Of a DNA stretch of 64,000 bases, positions 44,165-56,925 are shown in pieces. The notes beneath the pieces were generated by a model. That model ran no database searches. It worked only from the letters and a program-made list of their open reading frames with translations, and had not been told where the DNA came from. The translations under genes were made by a program, and so were the position numbers. Each line of letters opens with the position of its first letter. The first letter of the stretch is position 1. Source of the stretch: Platycnemis pennipes. Its lineage: Eukaryota; Arthropoda; Insecta; Odonata; Platycnemididae. The stretch covers positions 20,663,805 to 20,727,804 of the forward strand of contig OW121856.1 in assembly GCA_933228895.1 (NCBI GenBank). Reading direction: 5' to 3'.

Positions 44165-46185
44165 AACAATTTGAAGGACTTCCATTTCGGGTTCTGTGAT
44201 GAATGGTTAATGGCCAATGATTATTGAATGCTAAGAGTCGCTTGATAATTTGCTGATTATTCCTTGACGCGGGGCACAAAAAAAACACTTATCTCCGGAT
44301 GTTGCGAATGGACCTTCAACATGACTTAACACTGATCTTATGATTTAAACTTCGGCTTAGTTCCTCTTCTTTTGCAGTACAAAACTTGTTATTGGTATGT
44401 TTTATGAAATGCCTTTATACTGACATTGTGAATTGAACTTCAGATAATTTCTTTTTTTTTTATGGTTTAAAACTGGTTATTGGTAAGTCATTTTCTTCAT
44501 ATCTCCTTTTACAATGGTACAAATGCGAACCAGTCACATTTTTGCATTATTTTTAGTCTCATTTTCGCATCATTTTTAAGCTCCGTTGACATTCTGTAGG
44601 TATCCAGTAATTTGTCCACATTCCAAGGTTTTTGAAAAGGGATCGTCAAAGATTTTCAAGAACAACCGAGGAGTGTTTGCCTCCAATATAGGAAATCCGA
44701 CCATTTCAAATCCAGGTCGTTTTAACCACATTATGTTGTTGCAGAAAAAGCATTTTATAGTAGGAACCAATCCTTGAAAGCGAACTTAAAGCTGTGCATG
44801 TTGTTTTTTTAGCGAATGAGGAACTCGAAAATCAAGAAAAGAATCATGAAAACAACCTCCGCGTTTACGCCAATGTACGCTAAACATCTTTTGGTGACTA
44901 GCTAACAAGTTTTACAAGTCCATGATAAAGGTTTAAAATTGACTTCTTGGAGAAATTGGAAATTTTGAAACGACGATTTTCACCCGTTATGGTCCTTTTC
45001 AATGACTTGACAGATTTTAAATGCTCCCCCCTGACCTCATGTTCATATATAGCCCATTATTCGCCAAAACCCAGTATTTGACCTAACCTTTTATATACTT
45101 CCTCCTACCTCCTATGAGGTATCTCCATGCCCCACTTCCTTTCCCTTCTTAAACTCCAACCTGTTTACACCTCAGCGTTCCTTCAAATTCCTTCCCATTC
45201 CTAAACGAACAACCCCCCCCCCCCCCCCTCCAGTCCAGTGCACTATTTAAGGCCTCCCCAATGCTCTGTCATTTTAGTCCCATGATAATGCACAACTGTA
45301 TTGAAACCGGTATGGTCATTAAAAGCTGTGTGGGAAATTACAAAGTTTGGTTTTTATCCTCAAGGAAAGAAAATTACTCAAGAGCAATGGCTGCGCAATT
45401 TCACATTGTAATCCACAGCTTTCAGAAAAAAATTCTCTAGTCAAGCATCCTAAAATTACACAGGTTACAAATGTACATTTTTATTCAGATCTTCTGGAAG
45501 AATATCATAGTTCACTTTATTTATTCAGATATAGGCTATTAAAAGAATAAAACAATCTTGGCTGGAAATGAATTGACAAATTAAGTTCTTCACGCATGAA
45601 CCTTGTCTATTCAAAGCATAAGTACATCTTCCAATCGGTAAGAAGTTGTATCTTTGGGGAAATGGATTAGAAGGGGAGATATAGAGCAGCCATAGTGAAG
45701 TGGACCGCGCATGCATTTAGTATTGATTCGAGTAGGATCTCCTCAAGTCCTCTTCATGATCCGAACTTTCCATTAGATAACCTGCTTTAAACACTTACCA
45801 CAGTTTTGGTCAACTTTATCTTTCGTATCCTTTGACGTACGTGTCATCACTATTGCAAATTTTCAGTTCCTTTTAGTCTCCATCATATTTTTTCAGACTC
45901 ATTACCATAATGCTCCTCCTTTAAGTCACTTTGGAACCGCTTTTTTAATGAGCCCGCGCGTCAAACCACGACGAAGTTGCCAAAGTGGTTCAAAGGGTCC
46001 GAAAAATGCGTTTATGTGGACGCATCGTCTATTTTTTGTAATAAATTTGCTATTTGTGAAGAGATGGGGACAGTAACTTTCTTAATCTGCAAATTATTCC
46101 TGTCATTTGTGCCCTCTTACGGAACTTTCGAGGCCTTCACCGCCACATCAAAAGCAAAAGCTCGAGAAAGGCGCAACTTGTTTGC
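44165..46185. other. No recognised gene; C16 run and a repeat tail
   Basis: AT-rich. A C run of 16 lies at 45213-45228, followed at about 45278-45330 by ATGATAATGCACAACTGTA, then TTGAAACCGGTATGG, a degenerate third instance of the stem-CGAAAC tail seen at 3218 and 3639. Confidence 0.45.
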
Positions 46186-46189
46186 CATC

Positions 46190-46650
46190 TCGTTTCTTTT
46201 TCCCTTAATACCTTAGGCGACTTAAGTCTTCCCCCGTCCTTTTCACGGAATGATAAGCGCTCTCACACATTATTTTCCGTCGCCATACGAGCCATCGGCT
46301 TCCCTCCAGGAGAAAGGTGGGCGTCCCTCTATGGTAACTAATCCTTGCGGATTAATGGACGCTACGCCAATTTCGTCTCCTTAGAATGTGCTGCCTTGTC
46401 ATGTGACCCTCATTCCCTGAGACTTCTGCGGTCGAGAAAAACAGTTTCCGTTCGCTAGCAGACCTGAGAGGGACTTTATTCTTCACCCCACCTCTCCCTC
46501 CCTCTCTCACTTGCTCCTGGAACTTCGATCGATTGCGATCTTGTGGGAGAGCGAGAGGGGCGTCTTCGGGAACCGACCATTCCTTCGCGGCGGGGAGAAA
46601 AATGGAGAAAGTATCCTTAAAATATGCTCCGATCTTGACAACTTCCCTCG
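46190..46650. other. GC-rich islet
   Basis: Moderately CpG-rich; overlapping frames on both strands, none recognised. Confidence 0.25.
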
Positions 46651-46869
46651 CCATGAAAAATGAGCCAACAGCACTGCGATGGGAAACAAGCCACATTTAT
46701 CATTTTTATCCTTTTCAAATACTTTCAAACACCTTTCCGCGTGTCTATTAGAACATGTGTGGGTTTCTGCGTAGTACCATGCAAAACATACACAAGTTTA
46801 TATTTTTTTCATAAATTAAGACCTTTGTGTAGGAGGTTACTTCTTAAACACGATATAAATTGAACTGGA

Positions 46870-49255
46870 CTCCATAGCGTAAAATATTATCACAGACTCA
46901 CCACATAGGGAAAAACTGTGGCACGTTTTGGACGTAGTACTGGAAGGTTTTCATAGATGGCGTGGTAAGAATTTTTCGCGTTGCATCACAAATGATATAA
47001 ACGTTTTCGCTTTTCTAATCCACTTAAGTGGCACATAACATAGGCTATTGTTGTACTTTGGCTATTTTATTATAATGCTGCGATATGCCTTTGCCTAGCG
47101 TTAACAGTCACATGGACAAGATAACATTTCTCTCACTATTAAAGCAAACATATCTTGTCACGCGAAGGATTCCTTGATTCATTAAAACACGTAATCCGCT
47201 TCTGCAAGGAGTTGATGGAGCAGACTACAAGACACGTCGATTAGAAAAACGAAAGCGATGGAAGGATATATATCGTTTGTGCTGTTACGCAAAAGTCTTC
47301 CCTCGTCATCTATGGAAACTTTCCTGTACTACATCCAAAACGTATTCCAGTTTTTCTCTATGCGGTGAGCCCTCTAACTCTATGAGTGGTATGTATATTT
47401 TTAAATGTTACCCTTGTGCTTTGAGTTATTTTTTGGCATTTTGTGTCTACTCATTTCTATGTTCTTGATGTATAGATTTCATCACATCAAACTTCTCTCA
47501 GCAATTCCGAAAAAAATATGTGATTGATAGATTAATGGCACCAAAATTACCTCCTAAGTGTTAAAGTAATGTATGCTGTGTAAAATAAAACTAATACGAT
47601 AATAATTTCTCTACCAGGCACCCCTAATTCCATTTCTATATTTATGGCTGTTGACTAGAGTTTTCAGAGAAAAATTTCGAGGACGAGCTACTATGTATCT
47701 TTACATATTAATGTTCGTTAGCAGCTTGCTAGAAATTTAGTTAATTGCATGCCATATTGGCATTCACATCCTCAGCCCTCAGCCTCGGTTAGCCCCACAC
47801 TCCCCGCACTGTGTATTATACTCAGGATTTTCCGTGCTTGGCTCCAATGCGCAGATTTTCCATGTCGCATACAATCCCATGGTAAGTAGGGTAAATCTGG
47901 TCGGCCATAGAGGCAGGGCATGACATTCTTGGTCAGCTGTTAATTTGTCAGGGCACCTGGGCGTTAATTTAATGAGCTCGCTCTTCTGTGTTTGCGAGGG
48001 CAAAACATTCCCTTTTGGCTTCCGTTTGCCTGGGAAAACTCCGGTGGAGAAGAGAAAGAAAAGATTATGCTCTTGGGCATTGATTCTAGGTGCTGTTATA
48101 TCTTAGGGAAAATGTTCAACCCGACGGCCGAGGTATATGCCGCCTGGTTTTCTACCCTACGGTTTCTTTAGCTGGAGTTTCGATGTTTGGGGTTTGTATA
48201 TATTTGTGTGTATCGATTTATTTATTTTTTGGTGGCTATTGTTAGATATTTCACTTTGTAAAAAATTTTAACTTAATTCCAAACGTTATAGTACCTAATC
48301 TAAATCCAGCGTTTATTCGTAAGTATATGATTTTGTTAGTTGGCACTTATTCCTGAACCCATTCACATTATCTTGCCTGTTATGTTTGAAAATGGTTATC
48401 GAGTTTTAGGCATGAGGCTATTTTATGTTACAGTTTTAGGTAAAACCTTCTCAGAATATCATAAAGGCGCCCGATTCCTATTTTTTCTTTCCCTAAACGT
48501 GAGCCATTTTATCGAAAGATACAATAAATGCCCCAAATGTCTTCTGGCTCCAACCACTCTTGAATTACCTCAGCCTTCAGATAGCGTTTTTATACATCAT
48601 TTGAAGTCGTCGCCTGGATTGAAACGGATAGCACACAAAGGCATTAATTGGACGATATGTCTGACCCGTCTGACCCAACAGATGCCACTTAGCCTGCACA
48701 ATTAATGAAGTGTGAGATATTATGCTGTTTTGGTACTCCTTCCTTGCCAACCTGTGGTATGGAATGTAGTTGGTGGCTATTTAGGCATTACATAGATTAT
48801 GTTTATTACTGAAAATTATTGGTTAAAATGGTATTCGTACCTAGCTCAGTTTCTCAATTTTGAATGAGAGATACGGAATGCCATCTATTCAGGCATAAAA
48901 ACAAAGCCTATCCTAACTTAAATACACATTCCTCTGAATATCATCATTGATTTCGGGTTATGGTGTTAAACGCTTTCTTTCCCGGGCTTAAACACCATAA
49001 TAATTCAAACTCAATGGCCACGTGCATATTGTTGAATTAATTTTCAAATGATGAGAAAAGTATCTTAATGGGAAACGGCAACCATCGATACTTGTACTAC
49101 GGTAGCCGATGATACCTATATTTACCAGAACCATTACTTATTATCCAAGAAGTTTCGTTCAAAAATTTGCAGTACCAACGCTTTTTAAGGGTATCCTCTT
49201 CAGAACAGCGCTACATTCAAGTGCGAGATAATGGTATTATTTAATCGGCGTGCCT
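46870..49255. other. No recognised gene
   Basis: AT-rich. A 121-codon plus frame at 48340-48705 lacks an ATG at its start and resembles no family I know. Confidence 0.45.
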
Positions 49256-49259
49256 GCGA

Positions 49260-50630
49260 TTGAAGGGCCTTGACTCGTTATAGTCCTGCGACCGATATTT
49301 TCCCTCGTCAGGCACCCTCGCTTTGTTGGAGGGAAGGGTCTCTTAAAGTGCTCGGTTGCATCCCTTTGTTTCCGAATGTGTGGAGGGAATGCCTGCAAGT
49401 GTTGGCGACTGGCGTCTCACCCGTCTCTCTCGAGGGAAGGTACCCGTGCGTGAGAAGCGTGGTAGGGGAACAAAAGCTGATTGACTTGTCGCACGGCATG
49501 TTTTGAGGGCACGCCTTTAAGAAGGGATAACAAGTGAGCACACTGCGCTCCAAAGTGAGGACCACACCCATTGCAGCGCCATCTAGCTTGCCCCCACCCG
49601 TCGAATCCAGGGTTTTCATTGCGTCCCTTCCCCTTCCATCGGTCCCGAGATCTCGCCCTGATGACGCTTCCAGAAGAATACTCCCTGGGAAGACATTTGC
49701 ACGTGACTGCCGGCGCCCCCTTGCTCCGGGGGGCGCCGGTATCTTCTGCTCCTCGAATTATTATCTGCGCCTCGAATTTCTATCAAATTCTTCCTCGCGA
49801 AGTCGCATGAGAATGAAGAACGTTTTCTATTCCACTTGGGGAAACCATTCGCCTCCCATTCATGAAACGCCAACGAAGCCGAAGAAATCATTCCGGAAAA
49901 TGTCGCGGGATCTCTCGATTTGTTATTGTTATTATTGTATATTTTGGTATTTTTTTCTCTTTATTCGAAGCGCTTCCTATTCCATTTCCTTTCATTCCAT
50001 CCCACCTGTCTCTCTTTTCTTTTGAACTCCTCCCTTTTCATCTTCCCCGCTTGCGCTCTGTTGCTTTCGCGTGTTTTACGCTTTTTCCCCGACTTTAACG
50101 CGCTCGTTCCACCCACCACCTCTCACCCCTGCCTGTTATTCCGAGCCCCAACCCCCCTTCTCCACCTCCCCCCCCCCGACCACCCCCGCAATTTCCATAA
50201 TTCTCCCGGAATCGTGGGCCTCCCCCTCCACTCGACCAAACCTCCCCCTCATCCTCCCAAACCACCCCTGCAGCCCAATCTGCAATGCAAATTCGATTCG
50301 TTTCGCACTTAACGGGATAAGCATCGTCATAATGACACATGCGTATACGTAGGTACGTAAGCGCGTGCTGCATTAGCCCGTGCGGTCGGTTTCGATGGCG
50401 CGGGGGGAGGAACCTAGGAGGATGGAGGCCGACGGGTTCGTATGAGGCGTCTTTTTCCCCTTCGCGTCCCCCCTCCTGCCGCCCCTGGCTCCGTCTCCGC
50501 CCATCGCATAGACTCACGATTTCTCTCATAATCCCCAACGCAATTTTTCGCATGCTTCGCTGACCCTTTGCGTGGATATAGGTGTTGGAACACAATCCGA
50601 ATCATGCATGGTCGAAATTTGCTCGTAGCG
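49260..50630. promoter_or_regulatory. Largest CpG-rich islet, possible promoter region
   Basis: About 1.4 kb of GC-rich DNA, changing at about 49980 to a strongly pyrimidine-rich plus strand with C10 near 50170. Open frames occur in up to four registers at once (49534-50025, 49920-50312, 50095-50595 minus), so none is favoured. An 11-bp GC hairpin lies at 49730-49759. The regulatory reading is inference from composition. Confidence 0.3.
49730..49759. other. Perfect GC hairpin, 11-bp stem
   Basis: CCGGCGCCCCC pairs with GGGGGCGCCGG around an 8-base loop TTGCTCCG. Confidence 0.85.
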
Positions 50631-50953
50631 ATTAAGTTTGTTTCACTTCGCGAAGGTAGTCCTTAGAAAACAATAAAACTGAAGAAAACTCAGTATCAGT
50701 AAGGAAAGAGAACACGGGACGTAAGGGCTTTAATACTAGGAGTAAAGGTATCAACACTCCAGTTTCCACATATACGTTTATTAGGCTGGGCCGTGGTTTC
50801 ATAGAAAGGCTGCATCGCAGATATGATGATGTAGCCTTCATTCGTCGAACTACATCTAGGCTACATCATCAGACTTACTACTTCCACAAAGTTTTGCCTG
50901 AGACTGTGTCGCTTTAATATTTGTTTTAATGCAACGTAATATAGTGTATGTGA

Positions 50954-51213
50954 ATAACCCCCTGCTACGCACCTTTATGGCAGCATAGGTAGTTTCCTGT
51001 AGGCATAATGACTTAAAGCTAACCCAACTAACAGCATGTTATAGCATGCTTGCTTTGCTATTTTTATCTTTTTTTAAATTGTGAATTTAGACTAGAATAT
51101 ATCTACTAATCCTCTTTATGCAGGATATGTAATGCATGTTTGGTATGAATTCACCCCCTGCCACACATCTTTATGGTAGCGTGCAGGGAATTATGTATGT
51201 GTGGATGTAGATA
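50954..51213 (+). repeat. LINE family B 3' UTR, plus strand
   Basis: Carries AGCATAGGTAGTTTCCTG, AAGCTAACCCAACTAACAGC, a GCATGTTTGGT stretch, the terminal hairpin (CCCTGCCACAC ... GTGCAGGG, 51157-51187) and a GTGGATGTAGAT end. Its left edge is unusual: a hairpin-like CCCCCTGCTACGCACC piece directly precedes the UTR. Confidence 0.8.
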
Positions 51214-51348
51214 AGGTGGATTGCAGAGTATTATTCAGGTGTGATGAGAGCACTGATATAGAGGAATATACCCTATAAGGGTTGTATTTATTTGTTTTGT
51301 GGATTTAGAGATGGCATTCGACATGACTTTGACTTTTGTTTTATTTAA

Positions 51349-51394
51349 CCTGGGCTAGATGAGGCCCGATGGCCCCCTCTATCCGTAGCCCAGG
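51349..51394. other. Hairpin, 9-bp outer stem
   Basis: CCTGGGCTA (51349-51357) pairs with TAGCCCAGG (51386-51394). The interior GATGAGG / CCCCTCTATC could extend it imperfectly. Role unknown. Confidence 0.7.
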
Positions 51395-51399
51395 GCTCA

Positions 51400-52205
51400 T
51401 TAAAGTACATTGTAAGAGGTTTAGATTAGATAAAGGATTACAAATATATACATAATTGTAGCAATTTTACATTGTAGGTATAATTTTTTAATTTTACATG
51501 ACATGGTAGTTATGAAAAATTTATGGAAAACAGGAACTCACTGGAGGAGCTAGCGTCTATTTATATGTGACTGGAGAGGGTGCAATATAAGGTGGTAGAC
51601 GAAGGATGTGGGTGGGGTGTGATGGGCAGTTAGGAATGACACATAGGTTCCTGTTTTCATGGGCGTTGTTTAACCTTTACGCGGAGGTTACGCGGGTAAT
51701 AAATCATTTAATTCTTTAACAATATTTTGTTCGCCGATAACCCAGAGGTAATTAGTAAGTCACTGAAGAGACAGTAGTGATTTTAAATCGTGTTACATTA
51801 TCAGAACTACAATATGATATAAAGAGAAAACAAAAGTGATGGTATTCTGCAGCTCTAGGTATTCTGGGATAAACGTGAAATTTGGCTTTTATCATTTGGC
51901 GAGCACGCAGATATTGGCGTATTTAAGTATCGTTTTCGATGGACACTGGTTTAGTTGTAATTTCATGAAAACACAATTGCGTCATAAAACAATCGTTATC
52001 AAAAGATTAGATTGTAGCTTTGGTGCTGTTCCTCACCAAGGATGTCCTGAGACACTTAGGCCGTTTGGTCCATTATGCCAACCACCCTTCTGGTGAAATC
52101 TCTCATAACGGCCAACCGTCCTACTGAAGACCAACAGGTCCCCTATGGGGATTTATCTAACCTCCCTGGACTCCATGAATGGTGTACCCAGGCACCGTTG
52201 CGAGT
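51400..52205. other. No recognised gene
   Basis: AT-rich intergenic DNA with short frames only. Confidence 0.4.
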
Positions 52206-52212
52206 CCTCAAT

Positions 52213-52500
52213 ATCTACATCTACATAATACCCTGCAAGCCACCATAAAGATGTGTGGCAGGGGGTGAATTATCACCAAATATGCACTACATATCATGCA
52301 TAAAAAAGGATTAGTATTTATATAATGTTCTAAACTACACTATTTAAAAAAAGATGAAAATGGCAAAGCAAACATGCAAAAACTTGCTGTTAGTTGGGTT
52401 AGCTTCAAGTCCTTATACCAACATGCAGCTACCATTGTTATCCATTGTTACACTCGTATTGGATATATTTACCGTTATTCATATCCCTAATTGTACGAGG
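52213..52500 (-). repeat. LINE family B 3' UTR, minus strand
   Basis: ATCTACATCTACATAATACC at the low end is the LINE 3' terminus. A well-kept hairpin (CCCTGCAAGCCACC / GTGTGGCAGGGGG, about 52231-52266) follows, then the family B UTR up to a CCCTAATTGTACGAGG stretch. Confidence 0.8.
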
Positions 52501-52509
52501 AAAAAAAGC

Positions 52510-54000
52510 TCCACCACCAGGAATAGATCTTGGGACCTTCGGTACGTGGGACGACGACTCTTTTTTTTCATTTGTTTATTTCATAATTAAAGTCATAAAG
52601 TCAAAAGTTTTTTACACATAATTTTCTGATATATATAATTCTTATATATAAAGCATATTATTATAATTCTTATATACATAAAGCATATAAACTATATTAT
52701 TTCTGTAATGTCTTAAAGTAATTTATTGTGACAGTGTTATTCTATGTTCAATCGGTGACATTTTTTATGAGAATGTAAGCCAGCATTGCTGTGTGTGTAA
52801 TTTGAAGGTGACCCAACAACAGACAAAAGCCTTAGGGTTCACCTAAAGCATCAAAATTCTTAGTATTTTTTGTATTATTATAACTTGATAGAGCAATAAA
52901 TATTATATTATTGCATTACTTTGGTTAAATTGGCAGTGGAGAGGGAAAGGTCGAGGTACGCCACTCCACTGTTAATGTGTAATGTTGAGATGGACTGTGT
53001 TTAGCGAGTTGAGCCTCTTACGCTCAGACACCGTATACCGGACGGGCGCCACCGACAAAAAAATCATGCCAGTCAGAAAGTCTTTTTTCCGCCAATCTTT
53101 TCCTTAACGAGATATTATCTCTTCAATTATGAACTAGAATGATTTCTGACATTTTCAATTTAAACTCTGTTTACCCGCCAAGTTGGTAGCCACCCACGGA
53201 CCGAATAAAAAAATTCCTTGGTGACCTCGGGCTGTTTTAGAGGTTCCGAGGAGGAAAGAAAGAGTCCGAATCAATTTATGTTCTCGTGCTTTCCAGCCTC
53301 CCCTGTTCTTGCTGAATACGAATTAACAATTTGTTAAGGCGTGGGTTAACTGAGGTGAGCGGAGGCTTCGTTATTGCAGCTCCAACGAACGCTATCTAAT
53401 AAATCATAAATAAGGAAACTTTAGGGAAAAATCTCACCCTTGTTTTGGATTTGAACTCTAAGCCTTAGGGTCTCTGGCTGTACCGTTACAAACCGTTCTT
53501 TTACTGCCAGTGTGATGTTTAGTCTTCCTTGATCATCTCTCTTTTTGACCATGGTTTTAGTTCGTTTCTATAATTAGGTATGTCAACTACATCAACTATC
53601 TAACTATCTGTGAAAGTATTAACCATCGAATACATTAATGTCTTTTGAAGTTATGAGTACGTGCCTTTTTCTTCAAATGAAAATCCTATAGAAGTGATGT
53701 ATTGTATCTAACCAATCTTAGAATCGATGACTGGTATGAATCTGCGTTCCCAACAAACGATGAGTGGTAAAATGCTACGTAAAAGTGATATTTGTGAACA
53801 AATCGAGCAAAAATAATTAAAGGCATCAAGTTCATTTTACGCCCTTTTACGATTATTTATCGTATATCCTCGAGAACAGTGACTTCCTTGAGACACAATT
53901 CTGTCTTACGAGTGAGTAATCGTCGGTGTACCGTATTATCGAACGAGACTTAGGTCCTATAAATCGTCCTAATAATTTCCTCTGAGATCAGGAATCCTAG
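52510..54000. other. No recognised gene; possible SINE relic
   Basis: AT-rich. On the minus strand GAGTTCAAATCC (about 53449-53460) is a B-box-like match and may mark a decayed SINE. Confidence 0.4.
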
Positions 54001-54002
54001 TT

Positions 54003-54080
54003 AGCGTTGTGGCCTGTTCATTAGCTGGTCAAGCCAAAGGCCTGAGTTTCGATTTCCGATCGAGAAAAACGTTTCCTCAG
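54003..54080 (+). repeat. Possible tRNA-derived SINE head
   Basis: GCGTTGTGGCCTGTTCATTAG followed by GAGTTTCGATTTCCGATCG gives weak A- and B-box-like matches in the right order. No body module was recognised. Confidence 0.3.
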
Positions 54081-54309
54081 ACAATTTTTAAAACGATTGC
54101 CATTTATAATGACAAAGTAAAATTATCTTGAGATATTTGGGATTATCCAGTGAATCAATATAATTTGCGACCATAGGATTCTTAGCAAGTCACCATGTGC
54201 AACTATAACCGCCTGCCTTGCAGTCATCATCATTATTTGTGTTTTTAAGTCTGTTTCCGTACTAATAGGCGCGGAAAGGTACAAGGATGGGAAAAAAGAG
54301 AAAAAAGGA

Positions 54310-54510
54310 TGTGTGAGGAGAAACCCGGCGTCGCCCTTAGCGAAAGGCGCCAATAAGTCCACGGCTAAACGTCCCATCCGACAGGCAGAGTACTGTACTC
54401 GAATGCTCTCCGCAAAGCATTTAAGTACCGTCAGTCTACCGATGAAGAAATGTACCATTGCCGGGATTCGAATCCAGGCCATTCTACACCATTCCGAACC
54501 CCTTATTTAC
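54310..54510 (-). repeat. tRNA-derived SINE
   Basis: The minus strand has the B box GGATTCGAATCCCGG (about 54462-54476), then CCTGTCGGATGGGACGTTTA, GGCGCCTTTCGC, and GACGCCGGGTTTCTCC. This gives the head, body and 3' module in one copy. The A-box half is poor. Confidence 0.7.
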
Positions 54511-54519
54511 ATTGAACTT

Positions 54520-54835
54520 TCTATTATGGCAAGATTTGTAAAGGGATCGTACAATAACTATATTAGCGTAACCAGTCTATTAAATGAATTAAAATGGGAA
54601 TGAAATTTAGACTTAATCTCTTAAATAAATTCCAAGATAAGATTTTCAGTGATGACGTTAAAAATATTTTGCGAGCCCAAACTCGCTGTGGTAGACTGGA
54701 CCATAATCACAATATTAGAGAAATTGATTGCCGAACTGACGGATTCAAAATTTCCTTTTTTCCTCGTAAAATTAGGGATATGAATAGTGGTAAATATGTC
54801 CAATATGAGTGAATCAATCCATAGCATAGGAAATA
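54520..54835 (+). pseudogene. LINE family B ORF2 C-terminus
   Basis: Plus frames give Ala-Arg-Phe-Val-Lys-Gly-Ser-Tyr-Asn-Asn-Tyr (54534-54565). After a one-base frame change at about 54600 they give Lys-Phe-Arg-Leu-Asn-Leu-Leu-Asn-Lys-Phe-Gln-Asp-Lys, Asp-Asp-Val-Lys-Asn-Ile-Leu-Arg and Arg-Lys-Ile-Arg-Asp-Met-Asn-Ser-Gly-Lys. It is the best preserved family B tail, needed to read the others. The 3' UTR is cut off after AGCATAGGAAATAATTT. Confidence 0.85.
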
Positions 54836-54839
54836 ATTT

Positions 54840-56395
54840 GAGTTTCCGGTCGCCAGCAACCGAAATACTAGTCAATCCTTGAAAAAGGTGGAGACACTTA
54901 TAGGAACTCGTTAAACTGTAGTAGAATATGTAAAATCTTGGGATTCGCAAAAAAGGGTATGGAGCTTGAACGCTCCGAAGACGAAAGGTAAGCAAAGTTA
55001 AATATTAAAGGAACCCTGTTGGGTGTATAGCTCTGGGATTCTCAATCATTAGTACGTTTGTATTTCAATATTTTTTTCCATTAGGCAGCAAGAAATGTTA
55101 GCAAATTGCTATATTTTCTATCCTATTTTTTTTCGATCAAAAAATGTGACATTCAAAGGGACACTGCGATGTTTTCCGGCAATTTTAAATTTCCTTATTT
55201 CGAAATATTTTCTCATTACCTCATCTCACTATTCAAATATACATTTCACTGCGATTAATCGAAGCCGAGATGAAGACCTTCAAATCATGTTTGTTTTGTT
55301 GTTTATTCTATTAATAAATCGAAGTCAGAGTGATGAACGAGTGGGAGCTAATTGACTGCATTCAGAATGCCGTTTAATGAAAGTGAAGCAGAAAAATAAT
55401 CAGTGCCAAGACCAATGCGGTAATAGCGATTATCTTTCTTTGTATCAAAATCGTCATTTTAAACTTATCCATTAATTTTGCACATTAATATTTGTCAACT
55501 TCTGCAAACATAATAATTACAAGAACAAAAGAAAATTCATATTTTATATTTTGCCATTATTTACCTTCCCTATTTCCTTACTTACACTATTTAACTCATT
55601 CCCGTAAGTTATTATTTGTTTATTTTTTTATTCTCATAGATTACATTCATTTGATTGATCAAATATTTATGTTTTTAAGACAAAATGGCTCGTTTGTTAT
55701 TATGCGTACTGCTGTTATAAGTTATTGGTAGTTTCCTATAATATATTCATTAAAATCTCAATTAATTTTGGATATCAAATATATATTCTCAGCCCAAAAA
55801 TCAAGCGGAATAATTGTGGTTTTCGATAGTATTTTAGCTTTGCAATGCTGCACTTCAGTTGATCTCTGAAAATTGTTGGTTGTCATTGAAATATTTTAAT
55901 AGATAGTATAAAACATATCTTATCCACTCGAGAGTTTATTATGGTTTACCTTTTCTCCATGTAGTTTAATAAATCAAATAAATTCCGACCCTTCATGATT
56001 CCACAGTGTGATTACATACGTCTAATGGCGATAGATGGATACTTTTCCATAGACATCTCCGAAATTGAAGTTTGTAATCCATTTGATACCCTGTAACGTT
56101 AGTTGTATGGTTTTTTTTATCTGCTCATATGTTGATAGCTGTCTGCTCTCTGCGTGATGTGTGTTTTGATCGCCTACACCCACGTATCACCGTCTTGCGC
56201 TTTGGTTCCAGCCTCTCGCACAGTTTCTTTCCAATCTGCAACGTCTTTCAGGACCCTTTTTATTCTCCCTTGTCCCCTCTGCGTGTTCAGGGCATGAGTT
56301 TGGCCAACGTCTGAATAAATATTTTGCTGACGGACTTTCTGAGTCTGGTGCTCTCTCCCGTGCATCAATCCCCAAACTATTAACAAAAAAATAAC
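54840..56395. other. No recognised gene
   Basis: AT-rich intergenic DNA; short frames only. Confidence 0.45.
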
Positions 56396-56399
56396 TGAA

Positions 56400-56770
56400 T
56401 GGGTTATCGCGTTAGATGTGAAGAGGTTGCCTAGGCTTCTCCTCGGTTATCTTTTGCGAGAGGGCACGGAAAGAGGCGGATCCCTTTTCTCGGGAGACGG
56501 AATGTTCCGCCCAAGGTCCCTTTGCTCGAATATCTACATATGTATAGCTGTTTTCTTCCTCCCTTTCCCTTTTTCCAACGACGGGAAGTGGCGCGCATCA
56601 ACCGCTGGGATTCACGCCAAAACGCGAATGTACCTCTTGCGTCAATAAGCCGATCCCTTCGAGGGGGAAATGGATTCTCCACTCGCTTGTACTTCATCGC
56701 TGCCGAGAAGAGGCGATACTCGATCTCATCTCAAATTTGCAGGGCTACTCCTGGCGGTAGAGCTGGAACC
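56400..56770. other. CpG-rich islet
   Basis: GC-rich block with overlapping frames. The 126-codon plus frame 56522-56902 runs from it into a family C tail, so its end is transposon-derived. Confidence 0.3.
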
Positions 56771-56837
56771 GATTCGGCACAGTCTAATAACATTCATGCA
56801 GTAAATTTCTTGTTAAATTTAACATATTTTTTCCTTG

Positions 56838-56925
56838 TAAATATGAAGGTAGCCGATAGAATAACTCAGTGGAGAGCTGCGTCAAACCAATCTGAGGATT
56901 GATGACTAATGATGATGATTTTTCC
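56838..56925 (+). repeat. LINE family C 3' end fragment
   Basis: Encodes Ala-Asp-Arg-Ile-Thr-Gln-Trp-Arg-Ala-Ala-Ser-Asn-Gln-Ser-Glu-Asp-stop (56852-56902), followed by the ATG-rich tail GATGATGATG. About 90 bases remain. Confidence 0.8.

Noticed and set aside
48340..48705. 121-codon plus frame
   Set aside because: No ATG at its start, no family recognised, AT-rich surroundings.
49534..50025. 163-codon plus frame as a host gene
   Set aside because: The second half translates a pyrimidine-rich tract into a Ser/Phe/Ile/Pro run, and other frames are equally open.
50095..50595. 166-codon minus frame with a Gly-rich end
   Set aside because: The Gly-rich part is the complement of a C-rich tract; no recognisable motif.
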